Source of the DNA: Pseudomonas hamedanensis
Lineage (GTDB): Bacteria; Pseudomonadota; Gammaproteobacteria; Pseudomonadales; Pseudomonadaceae
Length of the DNA stretch: 64,000 nt
NCBI RefSeq assembly: GCF_014268595.2
Contig: NZ_CP077091.1
Location: forward strand, 3,808,001-3,872,000
Direction: 5' to 3'
Numbering within the stretch: position 1 is the stretch's first letter; the number at the start of each line of letters is the position of its first letter. The position numbers and the translations under genes were made by a program. Of the stretch, positions 17,639-26,468 are shown piece by piece. The notes below the pieces were generated by a model. That model saw only the letters and a list, made by a program, of their open reading frames with translations. It searched no databases and had not been told where the DNA came from.

Positions 17639-18457
17639 ATGAGCCTGCATACCCGAACCAAACGACTGAGCGTGCCGCAATTGGTCGCCATGAAGGGACA
17701 ACAGAAAATCGTCTCCCTGACCGCCTACACCAGCCATATAGCGAAGTTGATGGACCCGATCGTCGATTTCATCCTGGTCGGCGATTCCACCGCCATGGTC
17801 GGTTACGGCCGCACGTCGACCCTGGACCTGAGCCTGGATGAAATCATTGCGCACACCCGCGCGGTGGTCAGCAGTACGCGCCTGGCGTGTGTGATTGCCG
17901 ACATGCCCTTCGGCAGTTATCAGGAGTCGCCGCAACAGGCCTACCGTAACTGTGCGCAGGTGCTGGCACGGACCGGCTGCGACGCGATCAAGCTTGAAGG
18001 CGGCGCCGTGCTGGCCGAAACCGTGGAGTTTCTGGTCAAGCGCGGCATCCCGGTGATGGCGCATATCGGCCTGATGCCGCAATACGTTCACACCATGGGC
18101 GGTTTCAAGGCACAGGGCATGAACGAAACGGCGGCGCAGGCGATTGAAGCCGATGCGCGCGCGCACCTTGCCGCCGGCGCTTTCAGCCTGCTGCTCGAAG
18201 GCGTTGCCGAAGGTGTCGCGCGGCGGGTGACCGAGCTGTCGCCAATGCCGACCATTGGCATTGGCGCCTCGCCGTCATGCGACGGCCAGGTGCTGGTGAC
18301 CGAGGACATGCTGGGCCTGGGCGGGGACCACGTGCCACGTTTCGTCAAACAGTACGCCGATGTCGGCGCGCTGATCACTCAGGCCTGCGACGCCTTTGCC
18401 ACGCAAGTGCGCGAGGGCACGTTCCCCGAGGCCCGGCACTGCTATGGCGTCGACTGA
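17639..18457 (+). CDS. PanB-like ketopantoate hydroxymethyltransferase paralogue
   Basis: The 272 residues match PanB of the PEP mutase/isocitrate lyase superfamily, which adds a hydroxymethyl group from 5,10-methylene-tetrahydrofolate to 2-oxoisovalerate. The E. coli metal ligands D45, D84 and E114 correspond to D49 (LVGDS), D88 (IADMPF) and E120 (IKLEGG). K112 corresponds to K118, and the base E181 to E187 (LLLEGV). The enzyme is therefore probably active. No panC is beside it, so a housekeeping pantothenate role is less likely than hydroxymethylation of a pathway 2-oxo acid; this is inference. The start at 17639 has the ribosome site AAGGAAAGAGAG. The gene ends the cluster and overlaps the convergent regulator gene by 16 bases. 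Confidence 0.85.
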   Translation: MSLHTRTKRLSVPQLVAMKGQQKIVSLTAYTSHIAKLMDPIVDFILVGDSTAMVGYGRTSTLDLSLDEIIAHTRAVVSSTRLACVIADMPFGSYQESPQQAYRNCAQVLARTGCDAIKLEGGAVLAETVEFLVKRGIPVMAHIGLMPQYVHTMGGFKAQGMNETAAQAIEADARAHLAAGAFSLLLEGVAEGVARRVTELSPMPTIGIGASPSCDGQVLVTEDMLGLGGDHVPRFVKQYADVGALITQACDAFATQVREGTFPEARHCYGVD

Positions 18458-19863
18458 GCGGCGGACACGGCGCTCTCATCGTGAATCGCCTGAGTCAGCA
18501 TCTTCAATGCGTGGGCAATGTCCTTGCTCCAGTCGAGGGTGTAGCTCAAGCGCAGGTGATGCTGCCATGCGCCCTGCTGACTGAATATCTCGCCGGGCGC
18601 AATCACGATGCGTTTGGCCAGCAGACGCTCGAACACCCGGCGCATGTTCACTGGCCGCGTCGCTTCGACCCAGAATGCGGCGCCGCCCAGCGGGGCGACG
18701 ATGCGCAACTGACCGTCGGTGTGTTCGTGCAGCATTTCCTGCATGCGCTGCATGCGACCGACCAACAGACTGCGCAACATTTGTGTGTGCTGATCGATCC
18801 GGCGCGTGGTGTACAAGCGCGCGATCGCCTTTTGCCGGATCGGCGACAAGCGAAACGCCCGCTCAAGAAACAGCCGATGCAGTTCGGGGCCCTGAAACCG
18901 GCTCAGCACATAGCCGTAGGGGGCTTCCGAACCGATGATCTTGTCGAAGGTGGAAAACACCACCAGACGCTCGGGGTCGGCAAAATCACGGTAGCGCGTC
19001 GCGCCTGGCGCGAAACAGAACTCGCCGTAGCTGTCGTTTTCAAACAGCCAGATGCGCCGTTCCGCCAGCCAGCGGCAGATCAGTTTCTTGTCCTCGCCCG
19101 GCATCAGGCTGCCATGGGGAATATTCACCGTCGACGACAGCACCGCCACGCTGATCGGCTCGCGCTGCAACAACAGCTGCAGTTGCGGCAAGTCAAAGCG
19201 CCCATCATCGCCCAACGGCAGTTCAATGACGCGAATCCGCGCGGCCTGCAACTGGCGCAGAATCGCCCAGGAACACGGCGACTCCACCAGCGCCACGGTG
19301 CCGGTCAGTTGCAGCGCTTCGAGGGATAACTCCAGCACGCTGCGCAGGTCCGAGCCGATGTACACGTGCTCGGCGCGCCAGTAGCAGCGCGTCGAGCGGG
19401 TGTAGCGATCCGCCAGAACGCTGCGCAACTCGGTCTCGCCAAAGGGCTGATACAGCGGCGCGTGGGAACGCGGGTACTGGCGCGTCAATTCGCGCTCGGT
19501 CATCAGCAGCGGGTTTTCCAACGACAGCAGCATCGCCGGTGCATCGCTGCTCAGCGCCAGCATGCCGGGCTGCCGGGCACTGGCGAAAACGCTGTCGAGC
19601 AGGTTCGGCGAGCCCTCGCTGACCAGCGCCGAAGGCATGGCCCGGGTGTAGTAACCGAGCTTGGGGCGCGCATAGATCCGCCCCTGATCCTCGAGCAGGG
19701 AGTAGGCATATTTGGTCGTGGAGACTGACACGTTCAAACGCTGCGCCAATTGCCGCAGCGACGGCAGTTTCTGCTCGCCTTCGGGATGGGCGGCTTCGAT
19801 CAGTTCGACGAGATAGCGATAAACAGCCTGGTAGGCGAATGTCGAATCTTTACTTGGGTTCAT
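18442..19863 (-). CDS. MocR-type transcriptional regulator (GntR winged helix plus aminotransferase-like domain)
   Basis: The 473 residues start at [18 protein letters not shown]. An N-terminal GntR winged helix is visible ([34 protein letters not shown], about 33-66). A fold-type I aminotransferase-like domain follows, with the PLP-lysine region [15 protein letters not shown] retained. MocR proteins sense PLP or amino-acid derivatives. The gene faces the cluster and its end overlaps the panB-like gene, so it is the best candidate regulator of the cluster. Longer upstream starts are possible, but the winged helix begins right after the chosen one. A 6-bp inverted repeat (CGAGGT/ACCTCG, 19911-19926) lies about 50 bases upstream and could be an autoregulatory site. 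Confidence 0.88.
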   Translation of the reverse strand: MNPSKDSTFAYQAVYRYLVELIEAAHPEGEQKLPSLRQLAQRLNVSVSTTKYAYSLLEDQGRIYARPKLGYYTRAMPSALVSEGSPNLLDSVFASARQPGMLALSSDAPAMLLSLENPLLMTERELTRQYPRSHAPLYQPFGETELRSVLADRYTRSTRCYWRAEHVYIGSDLRSVLELSLEALQLTGTVALVESPCSWAILRQLQAARIRVIELPLGDDGRFDLPQLQLLLQREPISVAVLSSTVNIPHGSLMPGEDKKLICRWLAERRIWLFENDSYGEFCFAPGATRYRDFADPERLVVFSTFDKIIGSEAPYGYVLSRFQGPELHRLFLERAFRLSPIRQKAIARLYTTRRIDQHTQMLRSLLVGRMQRMQEMLHEHTDGQLRIVAPLGGAAFWVEATRPVNMRRVFERLLAKRIVIAPGEIFSQQGAWQHHLRLSYTLDWSKDIAHALKMLTQAIHDESAVSAAQSTP

Positions 19864-20304
19864 GCTCAATCGCTTCAAATCCTGGTGCGTTAGGTACTGC
19901 GCTCGCCCGTCGAGGTCAAAACCTCGAGGCCAGCGCTTGCACTCGGCCATCCATGCCAACGCTCGGGCATCGTACCGATACCGTCGGGCAAAAGCGTCAT
20001 CAGCAATGGGCGTTTTCAGTCGTCACGCCACGTGCCGGGAGTGATCGGCACGGCGTTCTCCATGAACATGCGTCGCTAGCCTGGCACCCGATATCTTCAG
20101 CAGTCCGGGTGACAAATTCCAGCGTTCAGGGTTGAACCGTTGCAAAGGGTAGCGCACATCGCCATCGGCGCGATGCGATGGCGACCGTGGCCGCACCCGG
20201 GAAGGCGCCAGGCGCGTGTCGACGCAGCTGGCGAGTGCTCGCGGTCATCGAGCAATGCAATCTCACCGCGTGGGCCACAGGCCGCACGCGGTGTGGTCAG
20301 CCGA
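19864..20304. other. Intergenic region between the MocR-type gene and the YbhB-like gene
   Basis: These 441 bases should hold the promoter of the regulator gene. Two structures are visible: the inverted repeat at 19911-19926 and a strong hairpin at 20264-20293 just past the ybhB-like stop. In the hairpin, CACCGCGTG pairs with CACGCGGTG and an inner GGCC/GGCC can extend the stem. There is no U-tract, so it may protect the 3' end rather than terminate. I see no convincing gene. Confidence 0.5.
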
Positions 20305-20865
20305 TCAGCGGTGATAACGCCGCACCGCGCTGCTGTTGCGCAGCACATGGCCTTTGATTTTTTCCATCAGCTCGGCGCGGGTCAACCCGGCCGGCAAGGC
20401 GTCGGGGGCCAGATCCAGCGCGTAGATCTGAATGATGTAATGGTGCGCGCTGTCGCCCACCGGCGGGCACGGTCCCATGTAATGGGTGTTGCCCTTGCTG
20501 TTGGTGCCGCCGACACCTTCGAGGCTCGATTTTGCACCGACACCGGCCGCAATCTGGCGCGTGCCGGCTTTGATGCCGTAGTGAATCCAGTGATCGACGC
20601 CCAGGCCTTTCTGGCCGTCCGGGTCGTGCATGACGATCGCGTAGCTCTGGGTGCCGGCAGGGCCTGCGTTCCAACTCAGCGCCGGCGACTGGTTCTTGCC
20701 GCCGCAACCGGGCGCATCGCTGGCCGCCGCCGAGGTGAACAGGCGGTTATCGGACACGCCCGGGATGCTGAGGGTGAAACGCTCCTGGGCCTGCGCCGGG
20801 AACTGCACGCAAAGGGCGACGGCAACGGCCGCCAGCCAAGGGTTGAGAGAGGTCAATCGGGTCAT
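20305..20865 (-). CDS. YbhB/YbcL-family (phosphatidylethanolamine-binding-like) exported protein
   Basis: The 186 residues begin with a Sec signal peptide (MTRLTSLNPWLAAVAVALCVQFPAQA) cut before QERFTL. A PEBP-like fold of the YbhB/YbcL type follows. Family marks are SPALSWNAGPAGTQSYAIVMHDPDG with the DPD motif, HWIHYGI, and the GPCPPVGDSAHHY loop of the anion-binding pocket. The protein is periplasmic. The molecular role of the bacterial family is poorly defined. The start at 20865 was preferred over an upstream GTG because it begins the signal peptide cleanly. Confidence 0.88.
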   Translation of the reverse strand: MTRLTSLNPWLAAVAVALCVQFPAQAQERFTLSIPGVSDNRLFTSAAASDAPGCGGKNQSPALSWNAGPAGTQSYAIVMHDPDGQKGLGVDHWIHYGIKAGTRQIAAGVGAKSSLEGVGGTNSKGNTHYMGPCPPVGDSAHHYIIQIYALDLAPDALPAGLTRAELMEKIKGHVLRNSSAVRRYHR

Positions 20866-21007
20866 TTCCGGGAGCACCTTTGTGCAGTGGGGCCGTCGTC
20901 GGCCTGCAAACTATAGCGGTACCGTTCGTGCCGTGGCAGTGGCAAATGGCTGAACCTCGCGCAGCCACGCAAACTCACAAGAGAAATTGCCCGCGAGGAA
21001 GCCAACG

Positions 21008-22531
21008 ATGTCCCTGCACCGTGTCGCCCGTTTCACCGATGTCCCGCAAGACCGTGGCCTGCAAGTCGAAATCGGCGACTGCAAGATCGTTCTGTTGCGT
21101 GCCAACGGCCAGTTGCGTGCGTTTCAGGGCCTCTGTCCCCATGCAGGGGCGCCGCTGGCGGAAGGCGCGCTGTGTCATGGAAGGCTGATCTGCCCTTGGC
21201 ACAAAGCCGCATTCCGCGCCGAGGACGGCGGCCTGTGCGAGCCGCCGTCGCTCGACAGCCTCAAGCGTTATCCTTTGGAGTTGCGCGGCGATGACGTCTG
21301 GGTCGATGACCAGTCCCTGCCCGATCCACACACCCCGCCGGCTGACGATCCGCGCACCTTCGTGGTGGTCGGCGCGGGAGCGGCAGGCACCGCTTGCGCC
21401 GCGGCCCTGCGGGAGAAAGGTTTTGGCGGGCGCATCGTGTTGATCGACGGCGAAGCGGATCCCGGCTACGACCGCACGGCACTGAGCAAATTCGTTCTCG
21501 CCGGGCAGATGTCGCCGAAAGAAGTCCCGCACCTGCGCGAAGAGGCGTTCTATCAAGCGCAGCGCATCGAACGGGTGCAAGGCGAAGTCAGCGCACTCGA
21601 CGCGCAAGACAAAGTCCTTAAGCTGAACAACGGCGGCACCCTGCGTTACGACGCCGCCGTGCTCGCCACCGGCGGCGTGCCCAATGCGCTGCAACTGCCC
21701 GGCGCCGGGCTGGCCAACGTCTTCGTTCTGCGCTCCAAGGCCCACGCCGAACAGCTCATGAATGCCGCCACGCCTGGCCAACGTGCAGTGATCATCGGCG
21801 ACAGTTTCATCGCCCTCGAATGTGCTTCGGCCCTGCGCCAGCACGGCCTCGACGTCACGGTGCTGGCGCGGCATGCAACGCCTTTCGCCGCGCAATTTGG
21901 CGAAGCGGTGGGTCAAGCGATTCGCGCATTGCACGAAGAGCACGGCGTGAAGTTCATCATCGGCCATGAAACCACGCAAATCCTCGGCGAAGACAAGGTC
22001 GAGGCGGTGTTGCTGGACAACGGGCTGCGGCTTGCCGCGGATCTGGTGCTGGCCGGTATCGGCGTTCATCCGGCCACCGAGGCATTCGCGTCGTTGCCCA
22101 AAGAAGACGACCAGTCGTTGCGCGTCGACGATGGCATGCGCGTGTGCGAAGGGCTGTGGGCCATCGGCGATATCGCCACGTTCCCGTTGAGCGGTCAGCC
22201 AACACGCATCGAGCACTGGCGCCTGGCCCAGCAACACGCGCGCATCGCCGCCGCCAACATGCTCGGCGGCGAGGAACATTATCTGGATGTGCCGTTTTTC
22301 TGGACGAACCACTTCGGCAAGAACTACGACTATCTCGGACATGCCGAAGAATGGAACGAAGTCGAGTTCAGCGGCGAGCCGCAGAAACCGCCGTTCATTG
22401 GCCTGTTCGTGAACAACGGCCTCGTCGTCGCGGCGGTGGCATGTGACAAGCAACGCGCGATGGCACTGCTGGCCGAGCGGATGAAGCAACCTTTGCGGAT
22501 GAAAGAGGCCTGGACGCTGATTCAGGCCTGA
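21008..22531 (+). CDS. Rieske [2Fe-2S]/FAD-dependent oxidoreductase (ferredoxin reductase type)
   Basis: This 507-residue fusion begins with a Rieske domain (about 1-105) whose cluster ligands lie in GLCPHAGAP and ICPWHKAAF. An FAD/NAD(P)H disulfide-reductase-like domain follows, with VVVGAGAAGTACA as the FAD Rossmann motif near residue 118, a second dinucleotide motif AVIIGDSFIALECA, and the FAD-contacting GLWAIGDIA. The C-terminal domain resembles that of AIF-like and rubredoxin/ferredoxin reductases. It should pass electrons from NAD(P)H through FAD, perhaps via its own Rieske centre. No partner oxygenase is adjacent. The start at 21008 has the ribosome site GAGGAAG. Confidence 0.9.
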   Translation: MSLHRVARFTDVPQDRGLQVEIGDCKIVLLRANGQLRAFQGLCPHAGAPLAEGALCHGRLICPWHKAAFRAEDGGLCEPPSLDSLKRYPLELRGDDVWVDDQSLPDPHTPPADDPRTFVVVGAGAAGTACAAALREKGFGGRIVLIDGEADPGYDRTALSKFVLAGQMSPKEVPHLREEAFYQAQRIERVQGEVSALDAQDKVLKLNNGGTLRYDAAVLATGGVPNALQLPGAGLANVFVLRSKAHAEQLMNAATPGQRAVIIGDSFIALECASALRQHGLDVTVLARHATPFAAQFGEAVGQAIRALHEEHGVKFIIGHETTQILGEDKVEAVLLDNGLRLAADLVLAGIGVHPATEAFASLPKEDDQSLRVDDGMRVCEGLWAIGDIATFPLSGQPTRIEHWRLAQQHARIAAANMLGGEEHYLDVPFFWTNHFGKNYDYLGHAEEWNEVEFSGEPQKPPFIGLFVNNGLVVAAVACDKQRAMALLAERMKQPLRMKEAWTLIQA

Positions 22532-22571
22532 CATTGATTCCTACAGGGCGCCGGCGCCGCTGTCGTATCAA

Positions 22572-23105
22572 TCAGGCCAGCGGATTCAGCGGCTCGCGAT
22601 TGTCGTCTTTCTCGGCATGCACAAAGATCACCCGCGGATGCTGCAGCGGCGCCAGCGGAGGTGGCAATTGCTCCGGCTGCACCGGCCAGAAATGCGTTTC
22701 CACGTGACTGATGTCACCCTCCTGATCGTTGTGAATGGTCATCACCCCGGGGGTGCGCAGCTTCTGGAAACGCTCATCGCACAGCTTGAAACTTTCGCTC
22801 AACCCTTGATCGTCGATCACTGGCGATGGCAAACGGCGCTGGGCAAAACTGCGGCTTTTCCGCTGTTGATAACGCGCCCAACCGATCAGAATCACCGCGT
22901 TGATCAGCGCCACCCAGAGATAGACCTGCAAGGTCCCCAGCGCTTCGAACGCCGAGTTGTCGATACGCGGTCCGCCGGCGTGGGTTTCGATCAGCGGCCA
23001 GAGCCCGCGCACCAGCAAGAACAACAAGCCAATCCATGCCAGCAGGGTGAGGATGACATCGATCACCACCAGAAATGGCCGCTGACGAGTCCGGATAATT
23101 TTCAT
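22572..23105 (-). CDS. pgaD: Poly-beta-1,6-N-acetylglucosamine synthesis protein PgaD
   Basis: The 177 residues have two N-terminal membrane helices (about 12-35 and 58-78) and a cytoplasmic C-terminal tail. They match PgaD, the small inner-membrane partner that together with PgaC forms the synthase activated by cyclic-di-GMP. The tail here is longer than in E. coli PgaD. The gene is last in the pga operon, and its start overlaps the pgaC stop by 4 bases. It converges on the Rieske reductase gene with only 40 bases between them. Confidence 0.88.
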   Translation of the reverse strand: MKIIRTRQRPFLVVIDVILTLLAWIGLLFLLVRGLWPLIETHAGGPRIDNSAFEALGTLQVYLWVALINAVILIGWARYQQRKSRSFAQRRLPSPVIDDQGLSESFKLCDERFQKLRTPGVMTIHNDQEGDISHVETHFWPVQPEQLPPPLAPLQHPRVIFVHAEKDDNREPLNPLA

Positions 23106-24457
23106 TTGATGACCTCTTCCTGGTCGTCGCCAATCGGTTTGATACCCCGGTCAGGGCTGACCCAGCGCGCACGTTTCTGATGTTGGCCGAACAGAACCTT
23201 CGGAAAGCTGACCAAGGTAGTCAGCAGACTGACAAGCCAGAACACCAGCGGATACCAGACCACCCAGAACATGGTCTTGCCCAGGCCCGGTTCATAACGA
23301 CGGTCGATGACGATGCTAACCGCGAACTGCACCAGGCAGACAAACGCCAGCAGCAAACCGGTAAACGCCGGCGGCATCAGATGATCCACGGCAATGGCGT
23401 CCGGCATCACCACGAACTTGCCCACGGCCCAGAAAATCACCGACAGCAAAAAGGTGAACGCCCAACCGGTCGAGAGGCAATATTCGAACAGCAAGGGCCA
23501 CAGGTAACGGTGCCGGTACTGCCAGATGCCGCGAATGTTCTTGAACAGCACCTCGGCGCCGCCCTGGGCCCAGCGCAGACGCTGCTTCCACAGCCCGCCC
23601 AGTGTCTCGGGCATCAGAATCCAGCACAGCGCGCGCGGTTCGTAGAAGATGCTCCAGTGATCCAGTTGCAGCTTCCAGCTGATGTCGATGTCTTCGGTGA
23701 TCATGTCCGGGCTCCAGTAGCCCACGCGGTTCAGCGCGGTACGCCGAAACGCGACGATCACTCCCGACACGGTGAAGATCCGCCCGAACACCCGTTGCGT
23801 GCGCTTGATCAGGCCGATGATCGATGAGAACTCGCCGACCTGCACTCGCCCGACAAGCGTCGAGCGTGTGCGGATTCGCGGGTTGCCGGTCACCGCGCCA
23901 AGACGGGCGTTATCCAGCATCGGCGCGACCAGATAAGCCGCAGTATTGGGCGCCAGCAATGCGTCGCCATCGATGCACACCAGATACTCACTGCGCGCGG
24001 CGATGGCGCCCATGCGCAGGGCCACAGCCTTGCCCTGGTTTTCCGCCAGGTGCAGCACTCGCAGACGCGGGTCCTCCTTGGCCAGGGCGTCGAGCACTTC
24101 GGCCGTATTGTCCCTGGAGCCGTCATTGATCGCGATAACTTCGATGTTCGGGTAATGCTGGGCCAGCGCCGCATGAATGGTGTCGGCGGCGTTGTCGCCT
24201 TCGTTGTAGCAAGGGATCAGGATCGAGATCAGCGGCTCGCCTTCCAGTGGCGGCGGCAAGGTGTCGTCCTTCCAGGGCCAGTGACGCTCCCAGTGCAGCC
24301 AGAAATACAGGCCACCGGCAATCCATAACCCGGACATGAACAACGGATAGAAGAACACGAAGTCCATCAGGAACTGCCCGGTGAGCAGAAAGATCAGCCC
24401 CAGTGGCACACCGAGGACAATCGCCAGAACAAGCAGGGCCAGCAGTCTATCCAGCAT
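23102..24457 (-). CDS. pgaC: Poly-beta-1,6-N-acetylglucosamine synthase (glycosyltransferase 2)
   Basis: This is the processive inner-membrane glycosyltransferase that polymerises UDP-GlcNAc into PNAG. The 451 residues contain N-terminal helices, then the GT2 core with [14 protein letters not shown], the DGDALL aspartates (VCIDGDA), the acceptor-site [10 protein letters not shown] (TED motif), and the processive QxxRW motif as [10 protein letters not shown]. At least two further helices follow. All catalytic motifs are present. The gene lies between pgaB and pgaD, with one base separating it from the pgaB stop. Confidence 0.95.
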   Translation of the reverse strand: MLDRLLALLVLAIVLGVPLGLIFLLTGQFLMDFVFFYPLFMSGLWIAGGLYFWLHWERHWPWKDDTLPPPLEGEPLISILIPCYNEGDNAADTIHAALAQHYPNIEVIAINDGSRDNTAEVLDALAKEDPRLRVLHLAENQGKAVALRMGAIAARSEYLVCIDGDALLAPNTAAYLVAPMLDNARLGAVTGNPRIRTRSTLVGRVQVGEFSSIIGLIKRTQRVFGRIFTVSGVIVAFRRTALNRVGYWSPDMITEDIDISWKLQLDHWSIFYEPRALCWILMPETLGGLWKQRLRWAQGGAEVLFKNIRGIWQYRHRYLWPLLFEYCLSTGWAFTFLLSVIFWAVGKFVVMPDAIAVDHLMPPAFTGLLLAFVCLVQFAVSIVIDRRYEPGLGKTMFWVVWYPLVFWLVSLLTTLVSFPKVLFGQHQKRARWVSPDRGIKPIGDDQEEVIK

Positions 24458-24458
24458 G

Positions 24459-26462
24459 TTATGGATTCCATTTATTGGAGAGCGCAGGCCTGACGGTTTT
24501 CAGGTCCGGCAGGTTGTCGAGGAAGTTGTCCGGGTAGTAACCGAAACTGGTCGCGCCCTGACGTTTCAGACGCCCCATCCAGTCCGCCAACTGCGCGCCA
24601 TCGATGTCGGCCTGATCCTTCTGCGTCCAGTCCCGTGCCTGCAATTCGAACACCGTGCGGTTGAGCGCACCCGGACGTTGCTTGACGGTTTCCACCAGTT
24701 TTTCCAGCCATGGGCCGGACTGTTCCCGGGTCTGTTTTTCCATCAGCGGCATGGCCATCGGCGCCGTCCAGTCGTAGGTGGTGAGGAAGTCATCGAGGTT
24801 CTGCGCGAACCACGCCTCGCTGTCGGGATTGAGCATCGGCTCGGCAAACAGGTTGCGCGCGGTCAGCACTTGCGGGCCGCGAATCGCGCGAACCCTGGCG
24901 GTGAGTTCGTTGGTGAAGTCGATCAGGTAACGACTCTTGAAGCGCGTCCAGCGTTGCATCGCCGCCGGATCGTCACGCAGCGCAGCAATCGAGCCCGGCA
25001 ATCCCTGAGCAGCGTAGGCCCTCAGGGCGTCAGGGCTGGCGTCTTCGAAATCCGAGAGCAGCGCATCGTCGTGGTAGAGGATGCCGTCGACCGAGGCCAG
25101 GCGCGCCACGTCCTCGTAGATTTCACCGACGATTCGCCGTACCTCGGGATTGAACGGCGACAGGCGTTTGTACTGGCTCGGATCCACTGACGTGACGCCG
25201 GTTTGCGGATCCCAGCGGGTCACGCGTGGCAGCTTCGAATCCAGCTCGAAACTGAGCACCGGCATCCACGCATAAACCTTCACATGCGCACGGGTGCGCA
25301 GTTGCCAGGCGACGCGGTCGAACAGATCCGCACGCACCGGCAAGTGGCGGTTGGGGAAGTACAACGAGTGCACCAGGCCGTCGCCCTTGGGATCGGCGAA
25401 GGCTTGCAGAAATACCGTGTTGGCGCCCATGTCAGCCATTCGCTGCACCAGTTTGCCGAGGTTGATGTCCTGCTGCGCCGGGTCTGGGTCATACACATTG
25501 TCGAGGTCGACATGCACCACGCGCATAGCCGATTCGGCCTGCACCGAGACGATGCTGTTGGCGAAATGCTCGCCGTCGGGGTCAGAGGCAACGAGGAAGC
25601 GCGGAGCGCTCATCAGGTTGTCGAGGGCATCGAGACCATCATCCAGAGTCAGGGCCATTTCATAGCCCTGTTCGCCCACCACGGCCAACGACGTGCCGTC
25701 TGCCGCACCGTATGGCCAGACCCAGACTCGCGGTCGTTTCCCGGTGGCCTTGCGGATTTTCTCCGAGATGTTGTTGACGTCGGTGCGAATCCGCGCCTGG
25801 AAGTCGGCTTCGGATTCATAGCGTTTGCTGACCGGATCGTAGCGTCGGGTCGCAGCGGCGGGCTGCAGGTTGCCCTGCGGGTTGGCGAGAATGCCTTTGT
25901 GGTTGGCATCGGTGTGCGCGGCGATTTCCACCAGCCCGGATTGGGAAATCTCGCGCACCTGCTCCCAGGTCAGAAAGTCGGAACGCGCACGCGGTGTGCC
26001 GGCGAAATCCACCGGCTGGTTGAGCGGCGTGTCGACCCAACTGCCGACCGGCGCCAGCAGCGCATGCCAGTTATAGGCACGTAGCACCGGCAATACGCGG
26101 GTGTAGAAGCTTGCATAACCGTCGTCGAAACTGAGCAGAACCGCTTTCGCCGGCAGCTGTGGGCCGCCCTTGCGCGCCGCCATGATCTGATCGACCGTGA
26201 CCGGCTGGTAGCCATTCTCGCGCAGCCAGGCGAGCTGCTCGATCAGGCGCTCGGTGCGCACCGCCACCACCGCCTGATCGGGGTCGCGGTCTTCGACATC
26301 GTGATAGGCAATGCCCAGCACATGGTTTTTCGGCCACGGTTTTTCACTGGCCGGCACGGTCCGCTCGGCGGGCGGCACGAAGGCCGGGGCTTGCTGGGCG
26401 CAGGCGCTGATCAGCAGCGCTCCCAGCAAAAGGATGAAACGCGAAATCAGAGGCATCTTCAA
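24459..26462 (-). CDS. pgaB: PNAG N-deacetylase lipoprotein PgaB
   Basis: This outer-membrane lipoprotein partially deacetylates PNAG in the periplasm before export. The 667 residues begin with a lipoprotein signal ending LLISACAQQ (lipid cysteine near residue 21). The polysaccharide deacetylase domain (about 45-300) has the metal and catalytic segment [12 protein letters not shown]. The C-terminal domain (about 310-660) is the PNAG-binding, glycoside-hydrolase-like part seen in PgaB, with [18 protein letters not shown]. It lies 6 bases after pgaA and is co-transcribed. Confidence 0.95.
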   Translation of the reverse strand: MKMPLISRFILLLGALLISACAQQAPAFVPPAERTVPASEKPWPKNHVLGIAYHDVEDRDPDQAVVAVRTERLIEQLAWLRENGYQPVTVDQIMAARKGGPQLPAKAVLLSFDDGYASFYTRVLPVLRAYNWHALLAPVGSWVDTPLNQPVDFAGTPRARSDFLTWEQVREISQSGLVEIAAHTDANHKGILANPQGNLQPAAATRRYDPVSKRYESEADFQARIRTDVNNISEKIRKATGKRPRVWVWPYGAADGTSLAVVGEQGYEMALTLDDGLDALDNLMSAPRFLVASDPDGEHFANSIVSVQAESAMRVVHVDLDNVYDPDPAQQDINLGKLVQRMADMGANTVFLQAFADPKGDGLVHSLYFPNRHLPVRADLFDRVAWQLRTRAHVKVYAWMPVLSFELDSKLPRVTRWDPQTGVTSVDPSQYKRLSPFNPEVRRIVGEIYEDVARLASVDGILYHDDALLSDFEDASPDALRAYAAQGLPGSIAALRDDPAAMQRWTRFKSRYLIDFTNELTARVRAIRGPQVLTARNLFAEPMLNPDSEAWFAQNLDDFLTTYDWTAPMAMPLMEKQTREQSGPWLEKLVETVKQRPGALNRTVFELQARDWTQKDQADIDGAQLADWMGRLKRQGATSFGYYPDNFLDNLPDLKTVRPALSNKWNP

Positions 26463-26468
26463 ACTCTT

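Noticed and set aside
22532-22571. GCGCCGGCGC hairpin between the Rieske reductase gene and pgaD as a terminator
   Set aside because: The stem is very short and no T-tract follows on either strand, so I could not support a terminator call.
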